55,942 nucleotides of DNA from contig NZ_LMBX01000030.1 in the NCBI RefSeq assembly GCF_001439605.1, forward strand, positions 1 to 55,942, given 5' to 3'. The DNA is from Cytobacillus praedii. GTDB lineage: Bacteria; Bacillota; Bacilli; Bacillales; Cytobacillaceae. Within the stretch, counting starts at the first letter, position 1. The number at the start of each line of letters is the position of its first letter. The notes under the pieces were generated by a model. It made no database searches, was not told the origin of the DNA, and saw only the letters and a list, made by a program, of their open reading frames with translations. Positions 16,520-26,056 of the stretch are shown piece by piece. The translations under genes and the position numbers were made by a program.

Positions 16520-18046
16520 CTATTGTCCCAGCATTCCTACAATAGAGCTGCTTTGTGCATTCATCTTGCTAATCGCTTGCTCCATCGCCGTGAACTGCTT
16601 CCAATAACGGTTTTCAATCAATTTCAGCTTATCTTCCCATGTTTTCATTTGAGTTGTAACATCCTTGATTGAGTCTCCAAGTGTACTTACATCAATAGTG
16701 CTCGCTGTATTTGGGCGGCCTGCCTTTTTGTTTAACTTTTCAATCGAACTGCCTACTTCTTTATATATTCTCGTGGCAATTCCATCTTCACTAGTAAATA
16801 GGTTTGAGATTTCATCAGGGTTGTTAGCAATTGCCTCTTTTAACTTATCTTCGTTAATCTCTAGCTTTCCATCCTTCGACATATAGGCTGATTGTATACC
16901 TATTTCGGATAACATTCTTAGTTGACCATCAGGAATTCCCGAAACAGTATTATACATTTTACCTCTTAGTGTTGTTAACGTATCCCTGATAATTTGATCA
17001 TTATACAATAACCCTTCTTTTGCCTTTTCATCCCATTTCTCAGCCTCTTTTTCCGATAGGCTTTCTCTTTGTTCCTCCGTTAAAGGCTGATACTCTCGAT
17101 TACGATGAGTTTTGACTTTAGAATTCAGACTATCAATCATTGAGTTATAGCTATCAACAAAATCTTTGATTTTGGTAAAAATGGCATCTGTATCTGATTC
17201 AACATTGATTGTAGTTGTTGCTGTCGGATCAGCTTTTAAAAGTGTCAATTCCACCCCGTAGATGGTTGCTTTATTGGATGTTAAGTTATCAATAACCGTT
17301 CCATCAAATGTGATTTTGGCATTCTTGCCATTCGCACTATAAGTTGTTGGTGTCGCAGGTGCAGCAGCAATGGTTCCTCCATTAAAAACTAGTGATGCTA
17401 CATCTGACGAACCTGTTTTATGCGTTAAATCTATTTTTTGATCTTTACCCATATCCTTTGTAGAAATGACAAAGCTCGACGTTACCTCATCAAAGGATGC
17501 CCTCAAACCTAAGGACTTACCATTTGAATCAACAGCTGAACCAATTTTAGTTGCTAGAGATGCAAAAGTATCATTTTCAGTAACAGTTATTGTTGCTGTA
17601 CCACTGGAAGTTTTGACTTCAAATGTTGAGTCACCCTGTCCTGGCACTAAAACGTTGTCTGTCGCCTTCGCCGCCTTGCCATCAACATTATTGTTTATGG
17701 CAGAACCTGACTTTATTTTTGCTACCTCAGCTAATTGCTCAATTTTCAAATCGTACGAACCTTGTATCGCATTACCTTTCGCGGAAACTAATGCATTTGC
17801 TGTATTTGAAGAAGTAGCTTTAAATCCATTAAAATCCGAAGAAAACCTTAGTTTATCAACCTTTTTTTGAAAGGCGCTAAGCTCAAGATTCACATCTCGA
17901 TAAGCATCACGCTGCCACGACATCCATTCTTTTTTCTGAAATAATTTATCTAGTGGAGCACGCTCAGCTTTCATTAAGTCCCTAATTATCGTATCTGTAT
18001 CAAGCCCAGATGCAAAACCCGTAATTCTCATTGTATTATTAACCAT
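16520..18046 (-). CDS. fliD: Flagellar filament cap protein FliD
   Basis: The 508-aa product caps the growing filament and helps flagellin insert. The N-terminal signature RITGFASGLDTDTIIRDLMKAERAPLDKLFQKKE and the C-terminal helical region (KKAGRPNTAS... LKLIENRYWKQFTAMEQAISKMNAQSSSIVGMLGQ) frame a variable middle. I use ATG 18044-18046, with GGAGGTG 6 nt upstream, rather than an earlier non-ATG codon. It is 14 bp downstream of flaG in the same transcript. Confidence 0.96.
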   Translation of the reverse strand: MVNNTMRITGFASGLDTDTIIRDLMKAERAPLDKLFQKKEWMSWQRDAYRDVNLELSAFQKKVDKLRFSSDFNGFKATSSNTANALVSAKGNAIQGSYDLKIEQLAEVAKIKSGSAINNNVDGKAAKATDNVLVPGQGDSTFEVKTSSGTATITVTENDTFASLATKIGSAVDSNGKSLGLRASFDEVTSSFVISTKDMGKDQKIDLTHKTGSSDVASLVFNGGTIAAAPATPTTYSANGKNAKITFDGTVIDNLTSNKATIYGVELTLLKADPTATTTINVESDTDAIFTKIKDFVDSYNSMIDSLNSKVKTHRNREYQPLTEEQRESLSEKEAEKWDEKAKEGLLYNDQIIRDTLTTLRGKMYNTVSGIPDGQLRMLSEIGIQSAYMSKDGKLEINEDKLKEAIANNPDEISNLFTSEDGIATRIYKEVGSSIEKLNKKAGRPNTASTIDVSTLGDSIKDVTTQMKTWEDKLKLIENRYWKQFTAMEQAISKMNAQSSSIVGMLGQ

Positions 18047-18060
18047 ATAGGACACCTCCG

Positions 18061-18420
18061 TTAAATTTTGTTATCAACAAACAACCCTAAGTATTCCCTC
18101 ATAGAAGCATACATATCTAATAGCTTCTTTGGAGGTATTTCTCTTACTGTTTCCTTTGTTTGATCATTGATTAAAGTAACATAATACGTCTGCAATTTTT
18201 CGTGGTACATATACTTTAAAGAAGTATGGGTGTTACCTAATACTTGATTTATATCTGTCACAACTTGCTCTAAATCTTTTTCTTCAATAGCTGTTTGGTT
18301 ACTATTCTCAGGCTGCTGTTCTAAGATGTATGTTGGTTGTTCCTGTACTTTAATAGATTTATTACTTTCAAAGCTAATATTATCTACAGAAGTTCTGGAA
18401 ATTGAATCAACAGAGCCCAT
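18061..18420 (-). CDS. flaG: FlaG family protein (YvyC)
   Basis: A 119-aa protein with the FlaG-type C-terminal half DLEQVVTDINQVLGNTHTSLKYMYHEKLQTYYVTLINDQTKETVREIPPKKLLDMYASMREYLG. FlaG proteins affect filament length. It is first in the flaG-fliD-fliS-fliT operon and follows a sigma-D-type promoter. Shine-Dalgarno AGGGGGA lies 6 nt before ATG. Confidence 0.9.
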   Translation of the reverse strand: MGSVDSISRTSVDNISFESNKSIKVQEQPTYILEQQPENSNQTAIEEKDLEQVVTDINQVLGNTHTSLKYMYHEKLQTYYVTLINDQTKETVREIPPKKLLDMYASMREYLGLFVDNKI

Positions 18421-18451
18421 CTAAATCCCCCTAGTAATTGTTCTACTTATT

Positions 18452-18478
18452 ACATCGGATATTTCATCAAATTATTAA
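18452..18478 (-). promoter_or_regulatory. Sigma-D-type promoter of flaG-fliDST
   Basis: On the minus strand TTAA (18475-18478), a 15-bp spacer and TCCGATGT (18452-18459). The consensus is TAAA-N15-GCCGATAT. It ends 31 bp before flaG. Confidence 0.65.
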
Positions 18479-18481
18479 CAT

Positions 18482-19543
18482 TTATAGGGTCAATAATCTG
18501 CTTTTGGCAGGTAAATAATGATAAGCTGCGGAAATTTCATAGAATTCTTTTGCTTTTTCCTTTTGATTAAACATCTCATAATAAACTCCTAAATTATATG
18601 CTGCAAGGAAGGAGCCTGTACCTAATACAATTTCTCTTTCATTCTGATTTCCTAATGCAAGACAGATAAGGTAGGACCTTTCAATAAGAGGTAGAAAATC
18701 AATATTCTTAGCCGTATCACTTAACACAAAATTCATATAAAAGATGCCGCAAACAAACTGATAATCTGGACTGTTCCCTAAAGGTACATTCATTTGGTCA
18801 ATAATTTCAAAAGCAGGGTAGTATTGCTTCAATTCAACTAAAGTATAAATATAATTGACGGCCAAGTCTGTGAAGTACTCCTCTGAACGATCAGCAGTCT
18901 GATAACTTTCCTTAAAAAAATTGACCGCTTCCTGATAGAGATTCATTGTTTTATATTGCCGAGCGAGCTGATATAAGATATAAGCATTCTTCGGATTCTT
19001 AGATAGCTCTTCCTCTAAAATGATAAGATTACGCTCTGATTTATCCGTTTGAAAATAACCTGTATGGAATACATCAATAGGCAGCTCAACCCGCGGCAGC
19101 TTAGACATCACCTGCTCATGTATTTTCCCAGAATAATAAGCTCCCTTTGGAAGCAAACGTGAAATATATATTTGTGAGTAACGCTCTTCATTATTTTGCT
19201 TAAAATTACTTTTTATATTAATTTTCCCGATAAAACGATCTGTTTGGAGCAATTTATTTACTTTGTCTTTATCCCAGCTGGTAATCTGCTCATCGGCATC
19301 GAGAATTAAGTTCCAGTCAGACGTTGATTTAGATAACGCAAAATTACGGGCAGCAGCAAAATCTTTGGTCCAAGTATATTCATAGACTGATGCACCATGT
19401 GTCTTTGCAATTTCTATCGTATTATCTGTAGAGCCCGTATCTACGATAATGATTTCATTTACATGATCTTTAACTGACTCTAAACAGGTATTTAAGTGTT
19501 CCGATTCATCTTTTACGATCATAACTAAAGAAATGTTTGGCAT
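18482..19543 (-). CDS. Family 2 glycosyltransferase with C-terminal TPR region
   Basis: A 353-aa cytoplasmic enzyme. The N-terminal GT2 domain (1-about 150) has ISLVMIVKDE, IIIVDTGSTDNT and the metal/nucleotide-sugar DxD motif in ILDADEQI. It closely resembles the N-terminus of the 627-aa protein at 34445. The C-terminal half has TPR-like helices (NAYILYQLARQYKTMNLYQEAVNFFKESYQTA). GT2-TPR proteins beside flagellin genes commonly glycosylate flagellin (family knowledge); the acceptor here is inferred. Shine-Dalgarno AAAGGAGA lies 5 nt before ATG, and it has its own sigma-D-type promoter. Confidence 0.88.
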   Translation of the reverse strand: MPNISLVMIVKDESEHLNTCLESVKDHVNEIIIVDTGSTDNTIEIAKTHGASVYEYTWTKDFAAARNFALSKSTSDWNLILDADEQITSWDKDKVNKLLQTDRFIGKINIKSNFKQNNEERYSQIYISRLLPKGAYYSGKIHEQVMSKLPRVELPIDVFHTGYFQTDKSERNLIILEEELSKNPKNAYILYQLARQYKTMNLYQEAVNFFKESYQTADRSEEYFTDLAVNYIYTLVELKQYYPAFEIIDQMNVPLGNSPDYQFVCGIFYMNFVLSDTAKNIDFLPLIERSYLICLALGNQNEREIVLGTGSFLAAYNLGVYYEMFNQKEKAKEFYEISAAYHYLPAKSRLLTL

Positions 19544-19576
19544 TTTGTTCTCCTTTAATATGACTAACTTCTTTTA

Positions 19577-19602
19577 ATATCGACTTGGATTGGAATATTT
19601 GA
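19577..19602 (-). promoter_or_regulatory. Sigma-D-type promoter of the 353-aa glycosyltransferase
   Basis: On the minus strand TCAA (19599-19602), a 14-bp spacer and GTCGATAT (19577-19584), seven of eight bases of the -10 consensus. It lies 33 bp before the ATG. This ties the glycosyltransferase to the motility sigma factor. Confidence 0.65.
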
Positions 19603-19649
19603 ATACATGAGAAAAGAGTAATCTTTCGATAAACCTAAAACATTATTGT

Positions 19650-19688
19650 GTTAAAAATAAAAAAGCTGTGAATAATTGCTCCACAGCT
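19650..19688 (-). terminator. Terminator of the long sugar operon
   Basis: A stem (AGCTGTG 19664-19670 with CACAGCT 19682-19688) and a T-run of about seven on the minus strand. It lies about 100 bp after the dTDP-rhamnose reductase gene. A second inverted pair (AGTACTCG near 19711 and CGAGTATT near 19748) is visible between the stop and this terminator. Confidence 0.78.
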
Positions 19689-19786
19689 AATAATTATATA
19701 GAAATAAAGGAGTACTCGAAAAAAATTACGTGATCATCTTTTTTAAGATGTACGAGTATTCACGGTTAACACCTTATATCTCTCTT

Positions 19787-20659
19787 CTATTTTTCGACAG
19801 TTGTCTTTTGCGAAGTTTTTAAAAAATATTCTTCCAACGCATCTCCCCAATGCCTCATCTCGGAAAAATCATTTAACCTTAATCCCATATGATCTAACAC
19901 GGAGTTTTTAGGCCGATTTGCCTTTTGAACAAACTCCTCTGAACTAACAGGTACTAAGTCTACCTTTTTTTGAGCCAATTCAAATATTTTCGAAGCAAAT
20001 TCATACCATGTGCATTCACCTGAGTTTGTAACATGATAAACACCGTATAATTTTGTTTTTATCAGCTCGGAAACTTTGATAGCGACATCTACTGTCCAAG
20101 TAGGGGAACCAGATTGGTCATTTACAACGTTAATCCGCCTGCTGTTTTCAGCAAGATTCAACATGGTTTTAACAAAATTGTTACCATTTTCCCCATAAAG
20201 CCATGAGGTACGAACAATGAAATATTGACTATGAAAATCCTTAACCATATTTTCACCAGCTAATTTTGAACTTCCATAAACATTAATGGGAGTAGGAATA
20301 TCAAACTCATTGTATCTTCCCTGTTTGTTCCCATCAAAAACATAATCCGTACTAATATAGACCAACTTAGCTTGTATAACCTCACATGCTATAGCAATAT
20401 TTCTTGTACCTATAGCGTTGACTAAATATGCGGTATCCTGATTATCTTCTGATAAGTCTACCTTTGTATATGCGGCAGAATGAATCACTACATCAGGCTT
20501 TATTTCATTGATAGTCTTTTCAACCTGTTCATAGTTCGATACATCTAGTTCTTTCTTTGAAAAAGAATATACTTGATACCGCTGTTTAAGCAACAACTCC
20601 CCAATATCTGAACCTAATTGGCCTGTACCACCAGTTATCAGGACTTTTCCTTTACTCAT
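19787..20659 (-). CDS. rfbD: dTDP-4-dehydrorhamnose reductase
   Basis: Last step of dTDP-L-rhamnose synthesis: NADPH-dependent reduction of dTDP-4-dehydro-L-rhamnose. The 290-aa product is an extended short-chain dehydrogenase with GGTGQLGSDIG near the N-terminus, STDYVFDG, and the catalytic Y-x3-K in NVYGSSKLAGE. It overlaps the preceding rfbB by 4 nt and is the last gene before the terminator. Confidence 0.96.
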   Translation of the reverse strand: MSKGKVLITGGTGQLGSDIGELLLKQRYQVYSFSKKELDVSNYEQVEKTINEIKPDVVIHSAAYTKVDLSEDNQDTAYLVNAIGTRNIAIACEVIQAKLVYISTDYVFDGNKQGRYNEFDIPTPINVYGSSKLAGENMVKDFHSQYFIVRTSWLYGENGNNFVKTMLNLAENSRRINVVNDQSGSPTWTVDVAIKVSELIKTKLYGVYHVTNSGECTWYEFASKIFELAQKKVDLVPVSSEEFVQKANRPKNSVLDHMGLRLNDFSEMRHWGDALEEYFLKTSQKTTVEK

Positions 20660-21669
20660 TGCAGTACACCATATTGAGTTTTATAGTATCGTTGATATTC
20701 TCCTGATTTAATTCTGCTCCACCATGTTTCATTATTTAAGTACCAGTGTACTGTTTCAAGTAATCCCTTTTCAAAATCATAAGTGGGTTTCCAACCAAGA
20801 TCATCTCTTATTTTCGTCGCATCAATTGCGTATCTTCGATCATGACCTGCTCGATCCTCAATGAATTGGATCAAACTATGAGGTTTCTCTAAAATATTTA
20901 ATATCTCTTTAATTACATCAATATTTAGTTTCTCATTATGACCGCCAATATTATATACTTCTCCTGGCGCTCCATTATGCAGAACCAAATCTATCGCCGA
21001 ACAATGATCAGAAACATGAAGCCAGTCACGTACATTTTTTCCGTCTCCATATACTGGTAGACTTTTCCCTTCCAATGCGTTAGTAATCACCAGCGGAATT
21101 AATTTTTCCGGAAAATGAAATGGGCCGTAATTATTAGAACATCTTGTTATGTTAACATTCATTCCATACGTCTCATGGTAGGCTTGTACTAATAAGTCGG
21201 AACTTGCCTTACTAGCTGAATAAGGACTATTGGGTGAAAGTGGTGTCGTTTCGATGAAAAATCCATCTTCCCCCAACGAACCATATACTTCATCTGTTGA
21301 AATTTGAACGTATTTCACGATATTATTTTCTTTAGCCACATCCAATAGAACTTGAGTTCCTAAAACATTCGTCTTCACAAAAATACCGGGATCAGAAATA
21401 CTTCTATCTACATGAGATTCAGCTGCAAAATTAATTATGACATTTACACGATGCTTTTTAACAACATATTGAAGAAGTTCTTTGTTCCGGATATCTCCTT
21501 TTATAAAAGAATAATTCTTTCGATTTTCATACTCTTTAAGGTTCTCTAAGTTACCTGCATAAGTCAAAAGGTCATAATTAATAAGTTGATAATCTGGATA
21601 AGTATCCAGCATGTATCTCACAAAATTACTCCCAATAAACCCCGCTCCACCTGTTACTAGAATATTCAC
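20656..21669 (-). CDS. rfbB: dTDP-glucose 4,6-dehydratase
   Basis: Converts dTDP-glucose to dTDP-4-keto-6-deoxyglucose, the branch point to rhamnose and many amino-deoxy sugars. The 337-aa product has the Rossmann motif GGAGFIGSNF, the active-site STDEVYGSLGEDGF and Y-x3-K in SPYSASKASSD. The sugar-binding segment RCSNNYGPFHFPEKLIPL is also present. It lies 12 bp downstream of rfbC. Confidence 0.97.
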   Translation of the reverse strand: MNILVTGGAGFIGSNFVRYMLDTYPDYQLINYDLLTYAGNLENLKEYENRKNYSFIKGDIRNKELLQYVVKKHRVNVIINFAAESHVDRSISDPGIFVKTNVLGTQVLLDVAKENNIVKYVQISTDEVYGSLGEDGFFIETTPLSPNSPYSASKASSDLLVQAYHETYGMNVNITRCSNNYGPFHFPEKLIPLVITNALEGKSLPVYGDGKNVRDWLHVSDHCSAIDLVLHNGAPGEVYNIGGHNEKLNIDVIKEILNILEKPHSLIQFIEDRAGHDRRYAIDATKIRDDLGWKPTYDFEKGLLETVHWYLNNETWWSRIKSGEYQRYYKTQYGVLQ

Positions 21670-21681
21670 TTACCTATCCCC

Positions 21682-22227
21682 TTAAAAGTTTATTTCTGCT
21701 TTTTTCAGCACTGGCCATATTTCATCTTTTTTTGATAAAGTCGGGTTCGAAGTTGGCCAAGAAATATTTAATTCCGGGTCGTTCCAAAGAATACCCCGAT
21801 CGTGTTCAGGTGAATAATATTCATCCACCTTATAAAGAATTTGTGTATTTGGAACAAGCGTACAAAATCCATGTGCAAACCCTTTTGGAACAAGCAATTG
21901 CCGAAAATTATATTCTGACAATACAAATCCTTCCCATTGTCCAAAAGTTGGTGAATCCTTTCGTATATCTAAGACAACGTCATACACTGCTCCACTCAGT
22001 ACCCGCACTAACTTTGTTTGAGACTTTGGAGATAACTGGTAGTGTAATCCCCTAATGGTTCCAGCTTCTTTAGATAAAGATTGATTGTCTTGAACAAATT
22101 TGTAATTCAAACCCATTTTTTCCAGTACAGATTCGTTAAAGGACTCCATAAAAAATCCTCGGTGATCACCGTGAACTTTTGGACAAAGAATTTTCACATC
22201 AGAAAATTTAGTATTAATTACCTCCAT
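21682..22227 (-). CDS. rfbC: dTDP-4-dehydrorhamnose 3,5-epimerase
   Basis: Third enzyme of the rhamnose pathway. The 181-aa cupin-fold product has DHRGFFMESF, the catalytic-His region GTIRGLHYQL, VVLDIRKDSPTFGQW and VPKGFAHGFCTL. The adjoining order rfbA-rfbC-rfbB-rfbD is complete. Because the epimerase and reductase are both intact, the pathway can run through to dTDP-L-rhamnose. Confidence 0.96.
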   Translation of the reverse strand: MEVINTKFSDVKILCPKVHGDHRGFFMESFNESVLEKMGLNYKFVQDNQSLSKEAGTIRGLHYQLSPKSQTKLVRVLSGAVYDVVLDIRKDSPTFGQWEGFVLSEYNFRQLLVPKGFAHGFCTLVPNTQILYKVDEYYSPEHDRGILWNDPELNISWPTSNPTLSKKDEIWPVLKKAEINF

Positions 22228-22238
22228 ATTAAACTCCC

Positions 22239-22985
22239 TTATAGCTTCATATGTACATTAAAATACTCACCTAAATCAGTTCCTGCTGCAAGCTCATTTG
22301 CCTTAGCCAGTGACTGGTGTGTACCTGCATCTGTCCACCAGCCTGACAAAACATCATAAGTAAGAGTACCCTTTTCAATATAGGCATTGTTAACATCCGT
22401 AATCTCCAGCTCTCCTCGATTAGAAGGCTTAAGACCTCGTACGATATCAAATACAGAGGAATCAAACATATATATCCCCGTTACTGCATAATTACTTTTT
22501 GGATCTTTTGGTTTTTCTTCTATACTTTTAATAAAAGAACCCTTTAACTCGGGAACACCAAACCTATGTGGATCTGTAACTTCTTTTATTAAGATTTTCG
22601 CCCCGTTCTTTTGCTGTTTATACTTTTGTACATATTCAGTGATATTATCTGAAAACACATTATCTCCAAGAATCACAGTCATACTATCCGTTCCAACAAA
22701 AGTTTCACAAAGACTAAGAGCTTGTGCAATTCCGCCAGCCTGATCTTGAACTTTATATGTAAAAGTAACACCGAAATCTGATCCGCTTCCAAGTAAATTG
22801 ACAACATCGCCCATATGTTCTTTTCCTGTTACTATTAAAATATCATTTATGTCAGCTTCTACTAATTTAAAAATTGCATGATATATCATTGGATACTTCC
22901 CAACTGGAAGTAAATGTTTATTTGTTACTTTTGTTAAAGGGTACAGGCGAGAGCCTGTACCTCCTGCTAGGATTATGCCTTTCAT
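22239..22985 (-). CDS. rfbA: Glucose-1-phosphate thymidylyltransferase
   Basis: Makes dTDP-glucose from glucose-1-phosphate and dTTP. The 248-aa product begins MKGIILAGGTGSRLYPLT, the nucleotide-binding signature, and has VILGDNVF and SIEEKPKDPKSNYAVTGIY. It is the short form (about 245 residues rather than about 290) common in Bacillus. Shine-Dalgarno TGGAGGGA lies 7 nt before ATG. Confidence 0.96.
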   Translation of the reverse strand: MKGIILAGGTGSRLYPLTKVTNKHLLPVGKYPMIYHAIFKLVEADINDILIVTGKEHMGDVVNLLGSGSDFGVTFTYKVQDQAGGIAQALSLCETFVGTDSMTVILGDNVFSDNITEYVQKYKQQKNGAKILIKEVTDPHRFGVPELKGSFIKSIEEKPKDPKSNYAVTGIYMFDSSVFDIVRGLKPSNRGELEITDVNNAYIEKGTLTYDVLSGWWTDAGTHQSLAKANELAAGTDLGEYFNVHMKL

Positions 22986-23014
22986 GATAGTCCCTCCAAA
23001 AATATCACATTTAT

Positions 23015-24139
23015 CTATGATATTAATGCTTTAATTACTCTTTTAACGATAGAATTATTCATATCTTCCCAAAAAGGGAGACATAGAATTCTATCAGTTA
23101 ATTCATTTGTTACCGTTAATTCTGAATGAAGATAGTTTTGAAATTGGTGTTGCTGATGGCAGGAAGGATTATAATACGAAACAGCCATTATAGAGCTTTT
23201 TTCTAATTTTTCAACGTATTTTCTATTTTTTTTACCTTTAGGACATAGTATGGCGAAAAATTGATACGGAATTGATCCAACTGTTTTTTGAATCTCCCAT
23301 CCTTTTTCAAGCAATCTATAATTATTAATTTCTTCTAAATAAAATTCATATATTTTCTGCCGCTTCTGAATCTTTACTTGGTATACATCTAGAGTCGCTA
23401 ACCCGATGGCAGCATGATATTCCGAAAGCTTTGAATTAATACCTAAGCTAATAGACTCGCGTGTTCCATAATAACCGAAATTTGATGCAGTTTTTATTCT
23501 TTGTATTAATTCCGAATCTTGGCTGTATACTAAACCACCTTCACCAATTCCAAACGATTTTGTCGCATGAAAACTAAAAACAATAGATCCTTGGAAATTT
23601 TCCCCTATATGAATATCTCCATATGTCGTACCAAAACATGGAGCTGCATCAATTACCACTGGAATCCCTGTCTCCTGAAGTTGATTGTAAAACGATAATC
23701 TAAGGTATGAACCAAAAGTTGCGTACGGAACTACAATTGCGACTTCATTTCCTAGTAAGTTTAAAGCCTCTACCAATTTTTCCTCATCCATTAACCAAGT
23801 TTCCTTATCAACATCAATAAAATAAGGTTCTAAACCGCACCACATCGCAGCCAACGGAGTAGCAGAGAAAGTAAAACTAGGCATAATGGCATATTTTGCT
23901 TGAGGGCGCTTGAGCTCTGCAATACTTAGTATAAGACCCATTGTTGCATTATTTACTGTGGTTACATTTCCTTTTCCTTTAAAGTATTCCTCCAGTATTC
24001 TTTTCTCAAACTGACTATTTAGCGGTCCATAGTTTGTATATATTTTATTCTCATCTATTTTAGAAAGATAATGTAAGTAAGACTCTTTTTTTACTACATT
24101 TGGTTTAAGAAAAGGTATTGTTATTATTTCAGTTTCCAT
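23015..24139 (-). CDS. DegT/DnrJ/EryC1/StrS family PLP aminotransferase
   Basis: A 374-aa sugar aminotransferase of the type that adds an amino group to keto-sugar nucleotides. The PLP Schiff-base lysine is in SFHATKSFGIGEGG. VIDAAPCFGT and TVNNATMGLILSI are also characteristic. It lies 29 bp before rfbA, whose pathway yields dTDP-4-keto-6-deoxyglucose, so an amino-6-deoxy sugar is the likely product (inference). ATG 24137-24139 has AGAGGA upstream; an earlier TTG in frame is less likely. Confidence 0.9.
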   Translation of the reverse strand: METEIITIPFLKPNVVKKESYLHYLSKIDENKIYTNYGPLNSQFEKRILEEYFKGKGNVTTVNNATMGLILSIAELKRPQAKYAIMPSFTFSATPLAAMWCGLEPYFIDVDKETWLMDEEKLVEALNLLGNEVAIVVPYATFGSYLRLSFYNQLQETGIPVVIDAAPCFGTTYGDIHIGENFQGSIVFSFHATKSFGIGEGGLVYSQDSELIQRIKTASNFGYYGTRESISLGINSKLSEYHAAIGLATLDVYQVKIQKRQKIYEFYLEEINNYRLLEKGWEIQKTVGSIPYQFFAILCPKGKKNRKYVEKLEKSSIMAVSYYNPSCHQQHQFQNYLHSELTVTNELTDRILCLPFWEDMNNSIVKRVIKALIS

Positions 24140-24258
24140 TTTATGTTTTTCCTCTCTTAATGTTATACTCAAATAAAACTATATTTTGGAAAAACTGAAG
24201 GATATTAATATTATGAAATAACATTCTTGGAAGCTTACATAACACCTCTTAAAATGCT

Positions 24259-25230
24259 TCACTTTATTTTTATAAAAACTCCATGACCATTTAAATTATG
24301 GATGAAAATATTATCCTTGTTTTCTCTTAATTCATTCACATACTTTGTTACACCTTGACATGTAATAAACCCATAATCATCAAATACTACAATTCCTCCA
24401 ATGATCATCCTATCCCAAACCCACTCAAAAATATCTTTCGCTGAATTATACACATCTACATCTATGTGACAAAAACGAAATAATTGATCTTCTACAAGAA
24501 ACTCTGTATCATTTGGGAAAATTCCTTTTAATACTTTTACGTTATTAAGTTGTAATTGATCATAAACTAAATCTTTAACTAGTTTCTCATTAGTATCGCT
24601 ATGCTCTCCTCCTCTATAAACATTGTCATGTATAGGATTGGCTTTTACAACACCACTGAAAGTATCGCAAAGGTATACTGAGTCTTCAATCCCACATAAC
24701 TCAGACTTCTTTGCTATTAATCCCCCAGTCCCGCCTTTCCAAACACCAATTTCTATCAAAGCACCTTCTAATTCTGATACCTGTTCTATCATATTCCAAA
24801 GTTCATAACATCTATATATATCAACTAATGTCATATCTTTAATTACATTATAGTAGTATTGAAAATCTGTATCTGTTTGCCAAGGAGCATACGTTGATAG
24901 AGGAGTAATCTTTTGATATGGATAACTATAAGGTAAAATATCATATATATTCATAAAATGATAATCTTCAATTAAACCCATATCTTTTAATTGATTTGAA
25001 ACCATCTTATTAGTGGATCCCGAGGGGGAAAAAGCTAATAGGATCTGAATTTCCGAAAGTTTTTCCTCTTTAATTTTCTCTGGATTATAAACTAATTTAT
25101 TAAAAAATCTCTTTCCCCATTTTTCTTCAATATTATCAATAATGTAAGCAACCTCATAAAATTCATTATTTATAAATATCTCAGTAATTTCTGTAGTGCC
25201 AAATACTATTATTTTTTTTGAATGAGGCAC
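24259..25230 (-). CDS. TylF/MycF-type O-methyltransferase with N-terminal Rossmann-like domain
   Basis: A 323-aa protein. The C-terminal two thirds (about 110-323) match macrocin-O-methyltransferase-like enzymes: GALIEIGVWKGGTGGLIA is the SAM-binding loop, VYLCDTFSG the acidic strand, and HIDVDVYNSAKDIFEW and GGIVVFDDYG the metal-binding site. Related enzymes methylate deoxy-sugar hydroxyls. The first 100 residues (KKIIVFGTTEITEIF... VAYIIDNIEEKWG) look like a separate nucleotide-binding domain. Translation starts at GTG 25228-25230, with AGGGGGA 6 nt upstream. Confidence 0.87.
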   Translation of the reverse strand: MPHSKKIIVFGTTEITEIFINNEFYEVAYIIDNIEEKWGKRFFNKLVYNPEKIKEEKLSEIQILLAFSPSGSTNKMVSNQLKDMGLIEDYHFMNIYDILPYSYPYQKITPLSTYAPWQTDTDFQYYYNVIKDMTLVDIYRCYELWNMIEQVSELEGALIEIGVWKGGTGGLIAKKSELCGIEDSVYLCDTFSGVVKANPIHDNVYRGGEHSDTNEKLVKDLVYDQLQLNNVKVLKGIFPNDTEFLVEDQLFRFCHIDVDVYNSAKDIFEWVWDRMIIGGIVVFDDYGFITCQGVTKYVNELRENKDNIFIHNLNGHGVFIKIK

Positions 25231-25334
25231 AGTAATCCCCCTATCTAAAGGTGCATGTCTATTTTACTATCTTATATAAATTAAATTATTCATAACTGCC
25301 GTTTTTAATTATAGGATTAAGTTTAAGATTGAAT

Positions 25335-26036
25335 TTAGACCAATTCATAATTATTCAACAAATCCTTTAACTCTTCTTTAGAATTGAACATGAGAGCATC
25401 AATTACTGATAAATTTGGAATAAACGGTTCTCGATATTGGAAGTACAAAAATGGCTTAGAGTTAAGAAAATAGACGTCAATTCCCTCCCTTTTAAAATTC
25501 TCTTTAGAATAAAGTTTTATACCACCTATTGAGTTTATATATACATTCCCGTTTAATCTCTTCACTATATCAATTAATTTTTCTTCTCTATTTAAAAAAG
25601 TTCTAATAGGAAGATTGGAAGAACGTAAAACTTCAGTATCTATCTCTAAATATTTATTAATTTTCAAAATCGATTGATATATAAAGTCTGATAAATTTCT
25701 TTCTTCTGTAGTAAGAATTTCAAGAATTAGATCAAAGGCCTCACTGAAATAGGGAGCCTTTTTATAATTTTGTGATATAGTTTTAATAAATTTATCTTTC
25801 TCATATAAAAACTTGGTTGATAAACATCTATCATTAATTTTTGCCTTCATTTCAGCTTCCTGAACACTAAAAGTAAACATATACTCTTGATTATTAACAA
25901 GTAACTTATTTCTATTTATCCATCCGCCTTTAATATATTGAACATCATCATATATAACAAATTTATCCACATCATGTATTAGTTGAAAATATCCTATATA
26001 CGGAAATAGGTATGGCTGCATTACTGCTATTCTCAT
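25335..26036 (-). CDS. WbqC-like family protein
   Basis: A 233-aa protein starting RIAVMQPYLFPYIGYFQLIHDVDKFVIYDDVQYIKGGWINRN, the signature of the WbqC family often found in O-antigen and other surface-glycan clusters. Its biochemical activity is not established to my knowledge; an acyl- or aminoacyl-transfer role near amino-sugar enzymes has been suggested by context only. ATG 26034-26036 follows GGAG at 7 nt. Confidence 0.88.
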   Translation of the reverse strand: MRIAVMQPYLFPYIGYFQLIHDVDKFVIYDDVQYIKGGWINRNKLLVNNQEYMFTFSVQEAEMKAKINDRCLSTKFLYEKDKFIKTISQNYKKAPYFSEAFDLILEILTTEERNLSDFIYQSILKINKYLEIDTEVLRSSNLPIRTFLNREEKLIDIVKRLNGNVYINSIGGIKLYSKENFKREGIDVYFLNSKPFLYFQYREPFIPNLSVIDALMFNSKEELKDLLNNYELV

Positions 26037-26056
26037 TATCAAACTCCAGATCCTTT